DNA of 64,000 bases from Ruminococcus sp. UBA7013 (GCA_002449585.1 DJXD01000068.1:1-64000); one strand, 5' to 3'. Numbered from the stretch's first letter, positions 18,368 to 28,286 are shown. The notes: generated by a model from the letters alone, not told the origin. A program made the numbers and translations.

Positions 18368-19627
18368 TCAGGAAGAAACCCTCCTGATGTCTGCACCTAC
18401 AGCAGACAGTACTTTTTCAGGATTATCATATCCACGATCAATATGAGAAATTTCCGTCAGCACAGTTTCACCCTGCGCCCCTAGAGCCGCCACTAGCAGA
18501 GCCGCACCCCCACGGAGATCTGTCGCACTGACAGGCGCACCATGAAGCTGTTTCACGCCGTGTACCACTGCCGCCCGCCCTGCAATCTGGATATCCGCAC
18601 CCATGCGGATAAGCGCATCTACATGACGGTAACGGTTTTCAAAAATCGTTTCTTCAAATACAGAAGTTCCTTCTGCCCGACAAAGTGCGGCCATGAAAAT
18701 GGCTTGTGCATCTGTTGGAAAGCCCGGATATGGCATTGTTTTCAGACTCCGTACAGCATGAACCGGAGACCGGGCAGAAATGAAAATACTTGTGTCATCG
18801 CAATAATAAGAACAGTGCATCTGTTCCAATACGTCAAGAATGCCCTCCAGACTTCCGGCATCTGTATGCAAAAGCCGGAGCGTCCCTCCTGTCATAGCCG
18901 CAGCAGCGAGCCATGTGGCTGTTACAATCCGGTCGGGCATGATCCGGTATGTACAGCCGTACAGTTTTTTTACACCCTGAATTCTAATTGTACTGCATCC
19001 AATACCTGTGATCTTTGCACCGCAGGAAATCAGATAATGAATCAAATCTGTGATTTCGGGTTCTCTTGCCGCATTGACGATAATAGTCTCACCTTCGGCA
19101 AGTACTGCCGCAAGGAGAATATTTTCTGTTGCGCCAACAGAAGGAAATTGCAGATGAATTTTTGTGCCATGCAGACCTTTGGGAGCAGAGCAATGCAGAA
19201 TTCCATTTTCTTCCCGGATTCTGACACCCATTTTTTCCAAAGCCTGCAAATGCAGATCAATCGGCCTCGGCCCTAGTTCACAGCCTCCCGGATAACCAAG
19301 CGTGCAGACACCTGTTTTTCCCAGCATTGCGCCTAAGAAAATAATAGAAGAGCGCATTTCCTGCATCAGCTGTTCAGGAATTTCAGAATTTGTGAGAGAT
19401 TCTGCATTTACCCGAACAACATGCTGTTTCATCTGACACTGACAGCCGGCACTTGTGAGGATTCGACATGCGGCATAGACATCTGAAAGCTCTGGACAAT
19501 TTTCCAAAATGCTTTCACCATCACAAAGCAGAGCGGCCGCCAGAATGGGGAGGGCACTATTTTTTGCGCCTTGTATGATAATCTCACCTTCCAGCCGTTG
19601 GCCGCCCTGAATGATTAATTTTTGCAT
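18368..19627 (-). CDS. murA: UDP-N-acetylglucosamine 1-carboxyvinyltransferase MurA
   Basis: 419 residues of the EPSP-synthase fold; first committed step of peptidoglycan synthesis. KNSALPILAAALL holds the substrate Lys/Asn pair. The catalytic Cys is kept as C116 in GYPGGCELGPRPIDLH, so the protein should be sensitive to fosfomycin in principle. AAGGAG is 10 nt before the ATG. Having murA inside the dcw cluster between murG and ftsQ is typical of many Clostridia. Confidence 0.95.
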   Translation of the reverse strand: MQKLIIQGGQRLEGEIIIQGAKNSALPILAAALLCDGESILENCPELSDVYAACRILTSAGCQCQMKQHVVRVNAESLTNSEIPEQLMQEMRSSIIFLGAMLGKTGVCTLGYPGGCELGPRPIDLHLQALEKMGVRIREENGILHCSAPKGLHGTKIHLQFPSVGATENILLAAVLAEGETIIVNAAREPEITDLIHYLISCGAKITGIGCSTIRIQGVKKLYGCTYRIMPDRIVTATWLAAAAMTGGTLRLLHTDAGSLEGILDVLEQMHCSYYCDDTSIFISARSPVHAVRSLKTMPYPGFPTDAQAIFMAALCRAEGTSVFEETIFENRYRHVDALIRMGADIQIAGRAAVVHGVKQLHGAPVSATDLRGGAALLVAALGAQGETVLTEISHIDRGYDNPEKVLSAVGADIRRVSS

Positions 19628-19683
19628 ACGTTCGCCACTCCTTTCTTTTGCATAGTATGTAGAAAAGAGTGATTTGGTGCGGA

Positions 19684-20802
19684 TTACTTCCGGAGGGAAG
19701 CAATGACATTCCAGATTCTATCCTCTGTATCTCGCACCGCCAGAGCTGCGGCATTCTGTGCCATGCTTTGCAGTTTGGCTTTGTCCTGATATAAATTCTT
19801 GATTTTAGCAATCATATCTTCACTGGTAACATTTTTCTGTTCGATTACAATCGCCGCACCGGCTTTCCCCAGTACCATAGCATTATGATACTGATGATTG
19901 CCTGCTACAATCGGCGAAGGAATTAAAATAGAAGGCTTGCCAAGTGCTTCCAGCTCTGCCAGAGCATTCGCACCTGATCGGCAAATGACCAGATCAGCCG
20001 CCGCCATACAGGTATCCATATTATTGATATATTCTGTAATACGGGTATGTTTGCATTTCATAGGAACTTTATATTCTTTCATTTTCAGGGGGAAAGTTTC
20101 TTTTCCCATGCCCCCATAGCCATGAATATGATTGATTTTCAAACGATTGGAGACATGCCATTTCAAAACTTCCGCCATTGTATCATTAATGCATCCTGCG
20201 CCCAGACTGCCGCCAAAGGAGAGAATACAGAAATGTTCATCAAAGCCAAGTTCTGCCCTTGCCTGTGCTTTGGTTTTTTTAAGAAGCTCTGCACGGACAG
20301 GCAGACCAGTTACAGTATATGCAATATCTTTGTCAAAATACTGGAGTGCATCTTCTACTGTCAGCATAACATGATCGACTTCTTTCGCAAGCAATTTATT
20401 CGTAACACCTGGATAAGCATTCTGTTCATGAATGGCTGATGGAATGCCCATTTTAGCCGCCATCCGGATCACAGGGCCAGCTACATAGCCGCCCGTGCCA
20501 ATGGCAATATCAGGCTGAAATTCTTCAATAATCTGCTTCGCTCGCTTGCCTGATCCAGCCAGATACCAAAGTGCTTTTGCATTTCTGCCAATATTTTCAA
20601 GACTGATTTTTCTTTGAAATCCAGCAACTTTGATAAATGCGATCTGATAGCCAGCCTGCGGAATTAAAGTAGCTTCCATTCCGTTGGGTGTTCCAGCAAA
20701 TAGAAATTCTGCATCCGGAACATGTTTTTTAATAATGCCTGCAATGGCAAGCGCAGGGTTGATATGTCCGCCTGTGCCGCCTCCTGCCAGTAATACTTTC
20801 AT
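19684..20802 (-). CDS. murG: Lipid II synthase MurG
   Basis: 372 residues, a GT-B glycosyltransferase. LLAGGGTGGHINPALA is the N-terminal lipid I-binding loop, and ICRSGANALAELEALGKPSILIPSP is the C-terminal UDP-GlcNAc site. It adds GlcNAc to lipid I on the inner membrane face to give lipid II. It follows ftsW by 6 nt. Confidence 0.97.
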   Translation of the reverse strand: MKVLLAGGGTGGHINPALAIAGIIKKHVPDAEFLFAGTPNGMEATLIPQAGYQIAFIKVAGFQRKISLENIGRNAKALWYLAGSGKRAKQIIEEFQPDIAIGTGGYVAGPVIRMAAKMGIPSAIHEQNAYPGVTNKLLAKEVDHVMLTVEDALQYFDKDIAYTVTGLPVRAELLKKTKAQARAELGFDEHFCILSFGGSLGAGCINDTMAEVLKWHVSNRLKINHIHGYGGMGKETFPLKMKEYKVPMKCKHTRITEYINNMDTCMAAADLVICRSGANALAELEALGKPSILIPSPIVAGNHQYHNAMVLGKAGAAIVIEQKNVTSEDMIAKIKNLYQDKAKLQSMAQNAAALAVRDTEDRIWNVIASLRK

Positions 20803-20808
20803 AAATGC

Positions 20809-22008
20809 TTAATCCTCTCTTGCTGTGATTTTTCCCGTGGATTTTCGCTCATTGACAATATAGCGACCACGTGAAACATTCAGCACAATTCCCATCTGCA
20901 CCAACTGCATGACCAATGCAGTGCCGCCATAACTGAAAAACGGCAGACTGATACCGGTATTGGGCAGCAATGCACTAACAACGCCGATATTAATAAATGC
21001 CTGTAAGCCGATCTGAATGGTAAAGCCGATTGTAATCAGCATACCAAACCGATCTTTGCAGTGTGTTGCAATATGAAAGCCACGGATGACTAACACGACA
21101 AATAATAATATTACTGTCACTGCTCCCACAAGCCCTAATTCTTCGCAGACAATCGAAAAGACAAAGTCATTTTCTGATTCTGGAAGATATAAATATTTCT
21201 GCCGGGATTCTCCCAGTCCCAAACCAAACAGGCCGCCTGATCCGATTGCAATCAAAGATTGTTGTGTCTGATAAGCATCCGGAGAAGCAAAAGGATCTTT
21301 CCATGTCCGGAGACGGGTTTCAAAATAGCCTGCTTCTTTTGTCTGGACTTTGATCATGATAACAGCCGCCACAGCTGCCAGACCTGCCAGTGCTGAAAGT
21401 GCCAGATGCCAGAACTTTGCGCCGCCGATAAAAATCAGCGAAAAGCCTATGGCACAGATCAGAATCGTACAGGACAAATGAGGCTGTTTCAGCAGCAGTC
21501 CGGCGATGATTACCAGAAATCCAAGAAAAGGCATTGTTCCATAACGAAATGTTTTCATATATTTAAAATTCCGGTCGATCATATAAGAAAATAATATGAT
21601 CACTGCGAATTTCGCAAGCTCTGACGGCTGGAACGTCATGCCCCCCGGCAGTTTGATCCATCTTTTGCATCCTGTGCCAAGATCTGTACCAATGAACATG
21701 ACTAAGATCAGAAGAAAAACACTGCCAATATAAGACCCGGCCGCAATCCATAATTTCTGATAAACATGATAATCTACAAACGAAATGGCAATCATGGCAA
21801 TCAAGCCAATACCTCCAAAAATCCCCTGACGCAGTGCATAATAATAACCAGGTTTGCCTTCATGAATGGCGATTGCATAGCTTGCCGAGAACATCATAAC
21901 AATGCCAATTCCCAGCAGAATCAGTACAACAATTGCAAAAGTCATATCTGCACCAGCCATTTTTACTTTTCGCTTTTCCAGAGCTTTTCCTGAAATAACT
22001 GCTTCCAT
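20809..22008 (-). CDS. ftsW: Septal SEDS glycosyltransferase FtsW
   Basis: 399 residues with about ten membrane helices. SEDS proteins polymerise lipid II into glycan with a cognate class B PBP. The conserved loop is complete (LPESENDFVFSIVCEELG, with the catalytic-type Asp in NDF), as is the C-terminal GISLPFFSYGG. The partner PBP is encoded three genes upstream. It serves as a good in-window reference for the altered SEDS protein at 46184-47776. Confidence 0.95.
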   Translation of the reverse strand: MEAVISGKALEKRKVKMAGADMTFAIVVLILLGIGIVMMFSASYAIAIHEGKPGYYYALRQGIFGGIGLIAMIAISFVDYHVYQKLWIAAGSYIGSVFLLILVMFIGTDLGTGCKRWIKLPGGMTFQPSELAKFAVIILFSYMIDRNFKYMKTFRYGTMPFLGFLVIIAGLLLKQPHLSCTILICAIGFSLIFIGGAKFWHLALSALAGLAAVAAVIMIKVQTKEAGYFETRLRTWKDPFASPDAYQTQQSLIAIGSGGLFGLGLGESRQKYLYLPESENDFVFSIVCEELGLVGAVTVILLFVVLVIRGFHIATHCKDRFGMLITIGFTIQIGLQAFINIGVVSALLPNTGISLPFFSYGGTALVMQLVQMGIVLNVSRGRYIVNERKSTGKITARED

Positions 22009-22032
22009 GTGATTCCCTCCTGTCTGATAAAT

Positions 22033-22980
22033 TCAGTATTCCGGCAGAATCGCCGGAAGACAGCAAAATAATGTAAATCCTGCCAGCAGTGCAATTCTTT
22101 GCAAAGGGGGTGTATCTGCTTCCTGCATGAGATGCAGAAGTGTTTTCTTTTCTTTTGGCCATGGCAGAAGATTCAGAAGATAGACAGCCATGCAAAGAAA
22201 GAGAATTTGCAGATTTCCGCATAGCAGACACAACATAGGGAGTATGCTGCCCAGCCAGCTGCTTCCGATATGGCCAAGCCTACATTTCGCCGGCGGAAGA
22301 TTCCAGATAAAACAGCCCAGACATGCCCCAGCCGCAGAAAGACTGCTCAGTGCATATAGATTTTGATTTGCAGAAATCAACAGCGTTGTGAGAAATAATA
22401 ATTCTATACTGCTCAGTGTGATGCTGATGCCGTCTGTTGTTTGTTCCGGTTTCTGCATGATCTTCCAGCTAACGGCCAGCATCAGGGCACGAATCGGAAC
22501 TGACAAAGCTCCAGCATTAAATTTAAAATATTTGAAATCCAGAATGCTTTCCTCCGGGAGCAGTCTCAGCAATGCACAGCTGATCAGAAAAATCGCCAGC
22601 AGCTGACCAGCTTCCGGAACATGCAATAAAAATTTTTTGCGGATAATAGAATAATCTGCGATCCCTCCAGCAATGCCAAGCAATAAAGAATAAATTATCA
22701 TCAGCCATAGAGTACGGCCATTCGTCTGAAATGCAAGACTGGTGCGATCTGTGCCCGAAAATTGCAAATATAATGCATAGCTTAGCATCAGACCAGCCAG
22801 ACAGCCAAAGATCAGAAGAATGCCGCACATGGCAGGCTTTTGCCGGATTTCACTCTGCTGTGATGCAAGATCAGGTGTATGCAGATGATATTTTTCCAGA
22901 AATGGAATCAAAGCGATTCCCATCAGGCCGCTGATCAGTGCAGAACTGACAGCCGCTGTCAGCTGAAGCCAGACAGGCAT
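22033..22980 (-). CDS. Degenerate MraY-like membrane protein at the mraY position
   Basis: 315 residues with about nine or ten hydrophobic segments, between murF and ftsW where mraY normally lies. MraY (phospho-MurNAc-pentapeptide transferase) makes lipid I. Traces of its motifs remain: QKPAMCGIL (about 47) for KxGTPTMGG, GIADY (106-110) for the DDY block, TTDGISI (181-187) for NLTDGLDGL, and GHIGS (236-240) for GDTGS. The first Asp of the DD pair is Ala, the second Asp of TDGLD and the Asp of GDTGS are gone, and the C-terminal HHH motif is absent. It overlaps murF by one base, so the operon frame is kept. An inactive relative is the best reading; a divergent active enzyme is less likely. Motif pairing was done by eye. 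Confidence 0.7.
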   Translation of the reverse strand: MPVWLQLTAAVSSALISGLMGIALIPFLEKYHLHTPDLASQQSEIRQKPAMCGILLIFGCLAGLMLSYALYLQFSGTDRTSLAFQTNGRTLWLMIIYSLLLGIAGGIADYSIIRKKFLLHVPEAGQLLAIFLISCALLRLLPEESILDFKYFKFNAGALSVPIRALMLAVSWKIMQKPEQTTDGISITLSSIELLFLTTLLISANQNLYALSSLSAAGACLGCFIWNLPPAKCRLGHIGSSWLGSILPMLCLLCGNLQILFLCMAVYLLNLLPWPKEKKTLLHLMQEADTPPLQRIALLAGFTLFCCLPAILPEY

Positions 22981-24329
22981 TATAATTCACCATAAAGCTG
23001 TGCAATCACAGATTCCAGATGCATACCATGACTTGCTTTGAAAAATAACAGATCACCCTCCTGAATCGTTTCACGAAGTTTTTCGATAAGAATCTGAGGA
23101 TCTTCTGTGCAGAAGATAGGGAACTGACTGCCGGCATGTTCGGCGATATGATGAGCGGCTTTTCCATAGCAGAAAAGCATGTCAAGACCTGCATTTTTTG
23201 CCATCTCGCCAACTTCTGCATGTAATTGATCACTCATGTTCCCCAGTTCGAGCATATCACCCAGAACAGCGATCTTGCGGCCGTCACAGAGGTAATTTTT
23301 TACAACATTCAAGCCAGCCTGCATAGAAGCCGGACTTGCATTATAACAATCTGCAATAATAGTTTGGCCGTTTTTTTCCAAAATATTCTGTCTCATGCCT
23401 GTTGGCTGATATTTTGCCAGACCGCACAGAATTTCCTGTGTTTCCATGCCTGTGAGAATGCCCACAAGATAGGCCGCCAATGCATTCTTGACATTATGTT
23501 CCCCAACAGCAGGAAGGACAGCTAATAATTTCTGATCACCATGACAAATGCTGAACGTTGTGACTCCGTTTTCTTCTTTAATATCTTCTGCTGATACATC
23601 AGCAGGATTGCCCTGTGTAGAGAAAGTATAAACAGGCCTGTCAAGATCCAATTTCAGAGAACATAACAGCGGATCATCTGCATTTGTGATCAAAGGCGCA
23701 TCAGGGGACATGCCCTCAAGCATTTCTAATTTTGCTTTTTTAATGCCTTCCTGTGATCCCAGATTTTCGATATGAGAAAAGCCAATATTAGTAATCACTG
23801 CAATGGTAGGTTTGGCACTGCGGCTCATCCGGGAGATCTCACCAAAATGATTCATACCCATTTCAAGAACAGCTGCGCCATGTTCGGGAGTGAGACCGAA
23901 AAGGGTTTTTGGCATTCCGATTTCATTATTTAAATTTGCCTGTGTTTTGAGCGTTTCAAATTTTTCAGATAATACGCAGGCAGTCAATTCTTTTGTTGTT
24001 GTTTTTCCGACGCTTCCGGTGATGGCGATTACAGGAATATGAAAATTTTCTCTGTAAAGGCTGGCAATATCCAGAAGAGCCTGACCGGTATCGGAGACAA
24101 CCATGCAGGGAAGATCTTCGATCTGTGTATCTGTCACAGCGGCAACCGCTCCTGCCTGAATGGCCTGTTTTACATAATCATGGCCATCAAATTTTTTCCC
24201 TCTGAGGGCGATAAATAAACAGCCTTCGGGGAGTGTTCTGGTATCTGTGCTGATCTCTGTAATATCAGCATTGACAGGTGAAGCAATATTTAATCTTTCA
24301 GCGATTTTTTTCAGATTCATCATTTTCAT
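22980..24329 (-). CDS. murF: UDP-MurNAc-tripeptide D-Ala-D-Ala ligase MurF
   Basis: 449 residues. It adds D-Ala-D-Ala to the UDP-MurNAc tripeptide using ATP. The ATP loop is AITGSVGKTTTKELTACVL. Later come KNALAAYLVGIL and ADCYNASPASMQAGL, the MurF-specific block, then GDMLELG. GGAGG is 9 nt before the ATG. It follows murE by 17 nt. Confidence 0.95.
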   Translation of the reverse strand: MKMMNLKKIAERLNIASPVNADITEISTDTRTLPEGCLFIALRGKKFDGHDYVKQAIQAGAVAAVTDTQIEDLPCMVVSDTGQALLDIASLYRENFHIPVIAITGSVGKTTTKELTACVLSEKFETLKTQANLNNEIGMPKTLFGLTPEHGAAVLEMGMNHFGEISRMSRSAKPTIAVITNIGFSHIENLGSQEGIKKAKLEMLEGMSPDAPLITNADDPLLCSLKLDLDRPVYTFSTQGNPADVSAEDIKEENGVTTFSICHGDQKLLAVLPAVGEHNVKNALAAYLVGILTGMETQEILCGLAKYQPTGMRQNILEKNGQTIIADCYNASPASMQAGLNVVKNYLCDGRKIAVLGDMLELGNMSDQLHAEVGEMAKNAGLDMLFCYGKAAHHIAEHAGSQFPIFCTEDPQILIEKLRETIQEGDLLFFKASHGMHLESVIAQLYGEL

Positions 24330-24346
24330 AAAATTAATCCTCCTGA

Positions 24347-25768
24347 TTAGTCAAGTTCTTTTAATGCCTGTGCCACAACTTCACGTTCATCGAAATGGGT
24401 GTGATAGTTATTTGCAAAGATCTGATAATCTTCATGGCCTTTTCCAGCTAAGACAATCACATCACCTGGCTGGGCTGTTTTCAATGCATAAGCAATTGCC
24501 TGCCTTCTGTCTGTCACAATTTCATAGGGCGTATCTGTATTTTCAAGTCCAGTGAGAATATCTGAAATAATAGCTTCCGGATCTTCATCTCTGGGATTAT
24601 CAGATGTGATAATTAATTTATCAGCGAATTTAGCGGCGGCCTGAGCCATCAGCGGCCTTTTGGTTTTATCACGATTTCCGCCGCATCCAAACAGGCAGAT
24701 CAATTCATGTTCTGTATAGAGCTTGACATTTTCAAGAATATTTTCCAAAGCGTCAGGTGTGTGTGCATAATCGCAGATCACAGAAAATTCTTTTCCAGTG
24801 GGAATGACTTCACATCTGCCCCGCACGCCCGGACAGGCCTGCAATGCAGGAAGAATCTGGGAATTATTCAGCCCATACAGATCACATACAGCATAAGCGG
24901 CCGAAGCGTTAGCAATATTGAAATAACCCGTCATGCGCATGGAAATGTTTTGCTGATTCAGGAAAAATGCTGTACCATTGGCTTTGACAGAAATAGGCTG
25001 ATAGGCATAATCGCCTTCACTGCCGTAAGCATATTTTTCACAGCGGATTTCCTGATATAATCTTTTGCCATAATCATCATCTGTATTGATGACAGCTTTA
25101 TCACAAACAGAAAACAGCATTTTTTTAGCTTGATAATAATTTTCCATTGTTTTATGATAATCAAGATGATCCTGTGTCAGATTAGTGAAAACAGCAATAT
25201 CAAAATGCGTCAGGCCGATTCTTTTCTGAATCAGACCAAAAGAGGAAACTTCCATCACAACAGTATCACACCCGGCCTGATACATCTGATCATATAAACG
25301 CATGAGATCGAATGTCATAGGCGTGGTATTATCTGTATGAAGAATTTCATTGCCAATTTCGTTCTGAATCGTTCCGATCAGACCGACTTTATGACCGTTA
25401 GCCGTCAGGATATACTTGATTACAGTTGTGATTGTGGTTTTGCCATTTGTACCAGTCACGCCGATAAATTTCATTTTTCTTTCAGGATGCCCGAACCATG
25501 CCGCACAAAGCTGGCCATAACAATCACGGGTATCTTTTACAATGATTTGCTTTTCAAGATTTAGATCATGATCTGTTACCACAGCCGCCGCACCAGATTG
25601 CAATGCCTGTGCAGCTGCGGTATGACCGTCAAATTTTTCGCCTTTGATACAGATATATAAACAGCCTTCTGTGATCTTTCTGCTATCATCTGTAATGGCT
25701 GTGATTTCCGTATCTGCGAGAAATGCCGGAATAGAATCATTATTTTCAAATAAATCTGAAAGTTTCAT
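24347..25768 (-). CDS. murE: UDP-MurNAc-dipeptide ligase MurE, meso-diaminopimelate type
   Basis: 473 residues from ATG 25768 (GGAG 10 nt upstream). The ATP loop is GVTGTNGKTTITTVIKY; CDYAHTPDALENIL and FGCGGNRDKTKRP are typical. The amino-acid-selecting motif reads DNPRDEDP. DNPR is the signature of meso-diaminopimelate enzymes, so the wall should be of the mDAP kind. Lies 23 nt after the PBP gene. Confidence 0.95.
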   Translation of the reverse strand: MKLSDLFENNDSIPAFLADTEITAITDDSRKITEGCLYICIKGEKFDGHTAAAQALQSGAAAVVTDHDLNLEKQIIVKDTRDCYGQLCAAWFGHPERKMKFIGVTGTNGKTTITTVIKYILTANGHKVGLIGTIQNEIGNEILHTDNTTPMTFDLMRLYDQMYQAGCDTVVMEVSSFGLIQKRIGLTHFDIAVFTNLTQDHLDYHKTMENYYQAKKMLFSVCDKAVINTDDDYGKRLYQEIRCEKYAYGSEGDYAYQPISVKANGTAFFLNQQNISMRMTGYFNIANASAAYAVCDLYGLNNSQILPALQACPGVRGRCEVIPTGKEFSVICDYAHTPDALENILENVKLYTEHELICLFGCGGNRDKTKRPLMAQAAAKFADKLIITSDNPRDEDPEAIISDILTGLENTDTPYEIVTDRRQAIAYALKTAQPGDVIVLAGKGHEDYQIFANNYHTHFDEREVVAQALKELD

Positions 25769-25791
25769 AAATCTACATCTCCTTATATTCA

Positions 25792-28125
25792 TCAGTCTCC
25801 CTGACCGTTGACATAATAATTTAACTGGATTACTGTGCCGACATCTGCCATCATACCTGGTTCAATAGATTGTGTCTGCACTAAGACATCGCTTCTGTCT
25901 GTGGATGCGCCGACAGCGACATAATTTAATCCGATATTGGTAAGTGTTTCAGCGGCATCTGAGGCAGTATAATTTGTAACATCAGGAACTTGCACTTGTT
26001 CGGGCTGATAATCTTCCTGTGTGTAGAGAATCACACGTCCGCCAGAGGATACCGTGCTTCCCGTCATGGGACACTGACCAGTAATAATATCACCTGCGCC
26101 CTTGATTTCATATTGCAATCCCAATGCTTCTAATGTTGCTTTGGCATCGGAAACACTGGCATCTCTCAGAAGGGGAACAGTAATATCCAATTTTGCATAT
26201 TCTTCCGTCGTATATTCTGGGTAATAGCCCAGATAGGGGAGAGCTTCCTCCATTACAGCCCTTGCATAAGGGGCAACGACAGAAGAACCATAATAGCCTT
26301 TGGATTTATCCGGCTCGTCAGCCATCATCAGCAGAACAATTTCCGGATCATTTGCAGGTGCAAAGCAGGAATAAGATGCAACATATTGTTCATCATTTTC
26401 ATCATAAGAGCCTTCCAGCTTTTCAGATGTACCGGATTTCCCTCCGATTGCATAGCCTTTGATATATGCATTTGATCCGCCGTTATCATCTACAACAGCT
26501 TGTAATAATTTGCGTACTGTGGCAGAAGTTTCTTCAGAAATCACCTGTCTTTTGATATTCGTCCCGAAATTTTTGATCACATTGCCATCACAGGAAACAA
26601 TCTTGCTGACAACATGAGGTTCTACGAGATAACCGCCATTGACGGCCGCAGAAATGCCAGTGATCATTTCAATAGGCGTTAAAGAATTTGACTGTCCGAA
26701 TGCACTAGATGCAAGGTCAACATTGCTCATATTTTCCTCTGGTCTGTAAATACTGGTAACTTCACCCGGAAGATCAATGCCGGATTTCTCTGTCAGGCCG
26801 AATGCGCTGAAATATTGTGAAAATTTATGAATCCCGACCCGGAGACCGACTTCAATAAAGGCCGGGTTGCAAGAATGTGTTAGAGCCTGTGAAAAAGTCT
26901 GTGCTCCGTGGCCAGATTGTAAATGACAATGAATCGGTTTCGGTACGCCCGGAATGGAATATGCACCTGTACAAAAGAAAGTATCTGTATTGACATTGAC
27001 AGCATTCTCTTCAATGGCCATGGCGGAAGTAAAGATTTTAAATACTGATCCAGGAATATATAATTCTGTAATAGCTTTATTTTTCCATTGTTTTTCACGG
27101 GCGGCAATATAAGCTTCCTGATATTCTTCCTCCGGCAACTGATGCAATTCATCATTTGTGGTTTTATCATAGATCACGGACGGATTATTTAAATCAAAGC
27201 TCGGATAAGTACCCATTGCATAAATCGCTCCCGTTTTGGCATTCATGATAATACCGCAGGCTCGATTATGAACGTTATATTTTTCACACATTGCCTGTAA
27301 ATTTTTTTCAAGATAATACTGCAATGTCATATCAAGCGTGAGATATAGGGAACTTCCATCTTCCGCCGGATAAGTCACAGAATAGCGATAAGGCATTTCT
27401 TTCCCGACAGCATCCGTTGCAGAAATGACACGGCCATTTGTACCGGAAAGATATTTATTATAATAAAATTCTAATCCATATTGTCCATTGCCATCGCTAT
27501 TGGTAAAGCCGATCACCTGAGCGGCTAGTTCATTCTGAGGATAATAACGTTTGGTATCCGCTTCTGTTTTGATAGAAGTCAGGCCATAGCTATTTAGATA
27601 AGACATTAAATCATCTGCAATATTTTTTTCTACCTGTGTTTGTAAGATATAATATTTTGTATTTTTCTCTGTCGCATTTCGGACATCTTCGGGATCAAGA
27701 TTTAATTTTTCAGCAAGTGTCTGAATGATTTCCTCCTGAAGCTGTGCAATTGGCATGACAAGCGTATTTGCCGGAAGTGTGCCGCCGTCATCAAGTATTT
27801 TCTGCCGTCTGGTCATGGTCTTGCCGATCTCTTCCATATCGCTTTGAAATTGGGACGGATCAATATAGATTTTATAGACAGTCGCACTCCATGCCAGCGG
27901 TTCATTATTGGCATCATAAATGCTGCCACGGTTGGCGGTGATAGAAATTTTACTGAAATGAATATTATTTGCTTTTTCAGCAAAGAATTCATGTTTTGTA
28001 ATACAGAGATTTCCTAGTTTCCATGTAACAAGAATAGCTAATACCAGCATCAGCCCCATGACAACAAAAATAGCTTTCATGCGCATATCACGAGTAGGTT
28101 CATAGCCAGATGCTTTTTTCTCCAA
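25792..28125 (-). CDS. Class B penicillin-binding protein with two PASTA domains (FtsI/SpoVD type)
   Basis: 777 residues. One N-terminal membrane helix (about 15-35), a dimerisation domain, a transpeptidase domain and two C-terminal PASTA domains (about 645-705 and 710-777). Active-site motifs: SVFK with Ser360 and Lys363, SCN (LTHSCNPAF), and KSGTSEK with Lys563. It cross-links septal or spore-cortex peptidoglycan together with a SEDS partner. The two PASTA domains recall SpoVD and PBP2x. Start is TTG 28125 with AAAGGAG 8 nt upstream. It sits just after an attenuator-like hairpin pair. Confidence 0.93.
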   Translation of the reverse strand: MEKKASGYEPTRDMRMKAIFVVMGLMLVLAILVTWKLGNLCITKHEFFAEKANNIHFSKISITANRGSIYDANNEPLAWSATVYKIYIDPSQFQSDMEEIGKTMTRRQKILDDGGTLPANTLVMPIAQLQEEIIQTLAEKLNLDPEDVRNATEKNTKYYILQTQVEKNIADDLMSYLNSYGLTSIKTEADTKRYYPQNELAAQVIGFTNSDGNGQYGLEFYYNKYLSGTNGRVISATDAVGKEMPYRYSVTYPAEDGSSLYLTLDMTLQYYLEKNLQAMCEKYNVHNRACGIIMNAKTGAIYAMGTYPSFDLNNPSVIYDKTTNDELHQLPEEEYQEAYIAAREKQWKNKAITELYIPGSVFKIFTSAMAIEENAVNVNTDTFFCTGAYSIPGVPKPIHCHLQSGHGAQTFSQALTHSCNPAFIEVGLRVGIHKFSQYFSAFGLTEKSGIDLPGEVTSIYRPEENMSNVDLASSAFGQSNSLTPIEMITGISAAVNGGYLVEPHVVSKIVSCDGNVIKNFGTNIKRQVISEETSATVRKLLQAVVDDNGGSNAYIKGYAIGGKSGTSEKLEGSYDENDEQYVASYSCFAPANDPEIVLLMMADEPDKSKGYYGSSVVAPYARAVMEEALPYLGYYPEYTTEEYAKLDITVPLLRDASVSDAKATLEALGLQYEIKGAGDIITGQCPMTGSTVSSGGRVILYTQEDYQPEQVQVPDVTNYTASDAAETLTNIGLNYVAVGASTDRSDVLVQTQSIEPGMMADVGTVIQLNYYVNGQGD

Positions 28126-28146
28126 ACTGCCAACTCCTTTCTGATT

Positions 28147-28240
28147 AAAAAACAGGCAGTTTGTCTGAACTGGCCTGTTTTCAGTTTCTTTTTTTGCCGG
28201 ATGCCGCCGCCCGCTTCTCTCTGTATCAGGCGGCTACATC
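28147..28240 (-). promoter_or_regulatory. Attenuator-like double hairpin upstream of the PBP gene
   Basis: Within the minus-strand dcw transcript, after ftsL, a GC-rich hairpin (28200-28240; GATG-GCCGCC pairing with GGCGGC-CATC around a 2-nt mismatch) is followed by a terminator-shaped hairpin (28149-28181; AAAACAGG-C-CAGTT with AACTG-CCTGTTTT). Its 3' arm runs straight into TTTTTTAAT. The PBP ribosome site starts about 10 nt later. A premature terminator here could control the ratio of PBP and Mur enzymes to RsmH and FtsL. No known riboswitch fold was recognised. Confidence 0.6.
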
Positions 28241-28286
28241 CTGAGTTATCTCTTTTCATTCTGCCTTATTAAAAAATTTATGCATT

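Noticed and set aside
18542..19276. A 244-codon open frame on the plus strand
   Set aside because: It lies fully antisense to murA, whose motifs and length are complete. The peptide is Cys/His-rich nonsense without a ribosome site.
22033..22980. Plain annotation as functional mraY
   Set aside because: Position and membrane layout fit, but several catalytic Asp residues and the His motif are missing, so a plain mraY call would mislead.
28077..28259. A 60-codon frame across the ftsL/PBP gap, considered as an attenuator leader peptide
   Set aside because: No good ribosome site, and it runs on into the PBP gene in another frame; it has no run of one regulatory amino acid.
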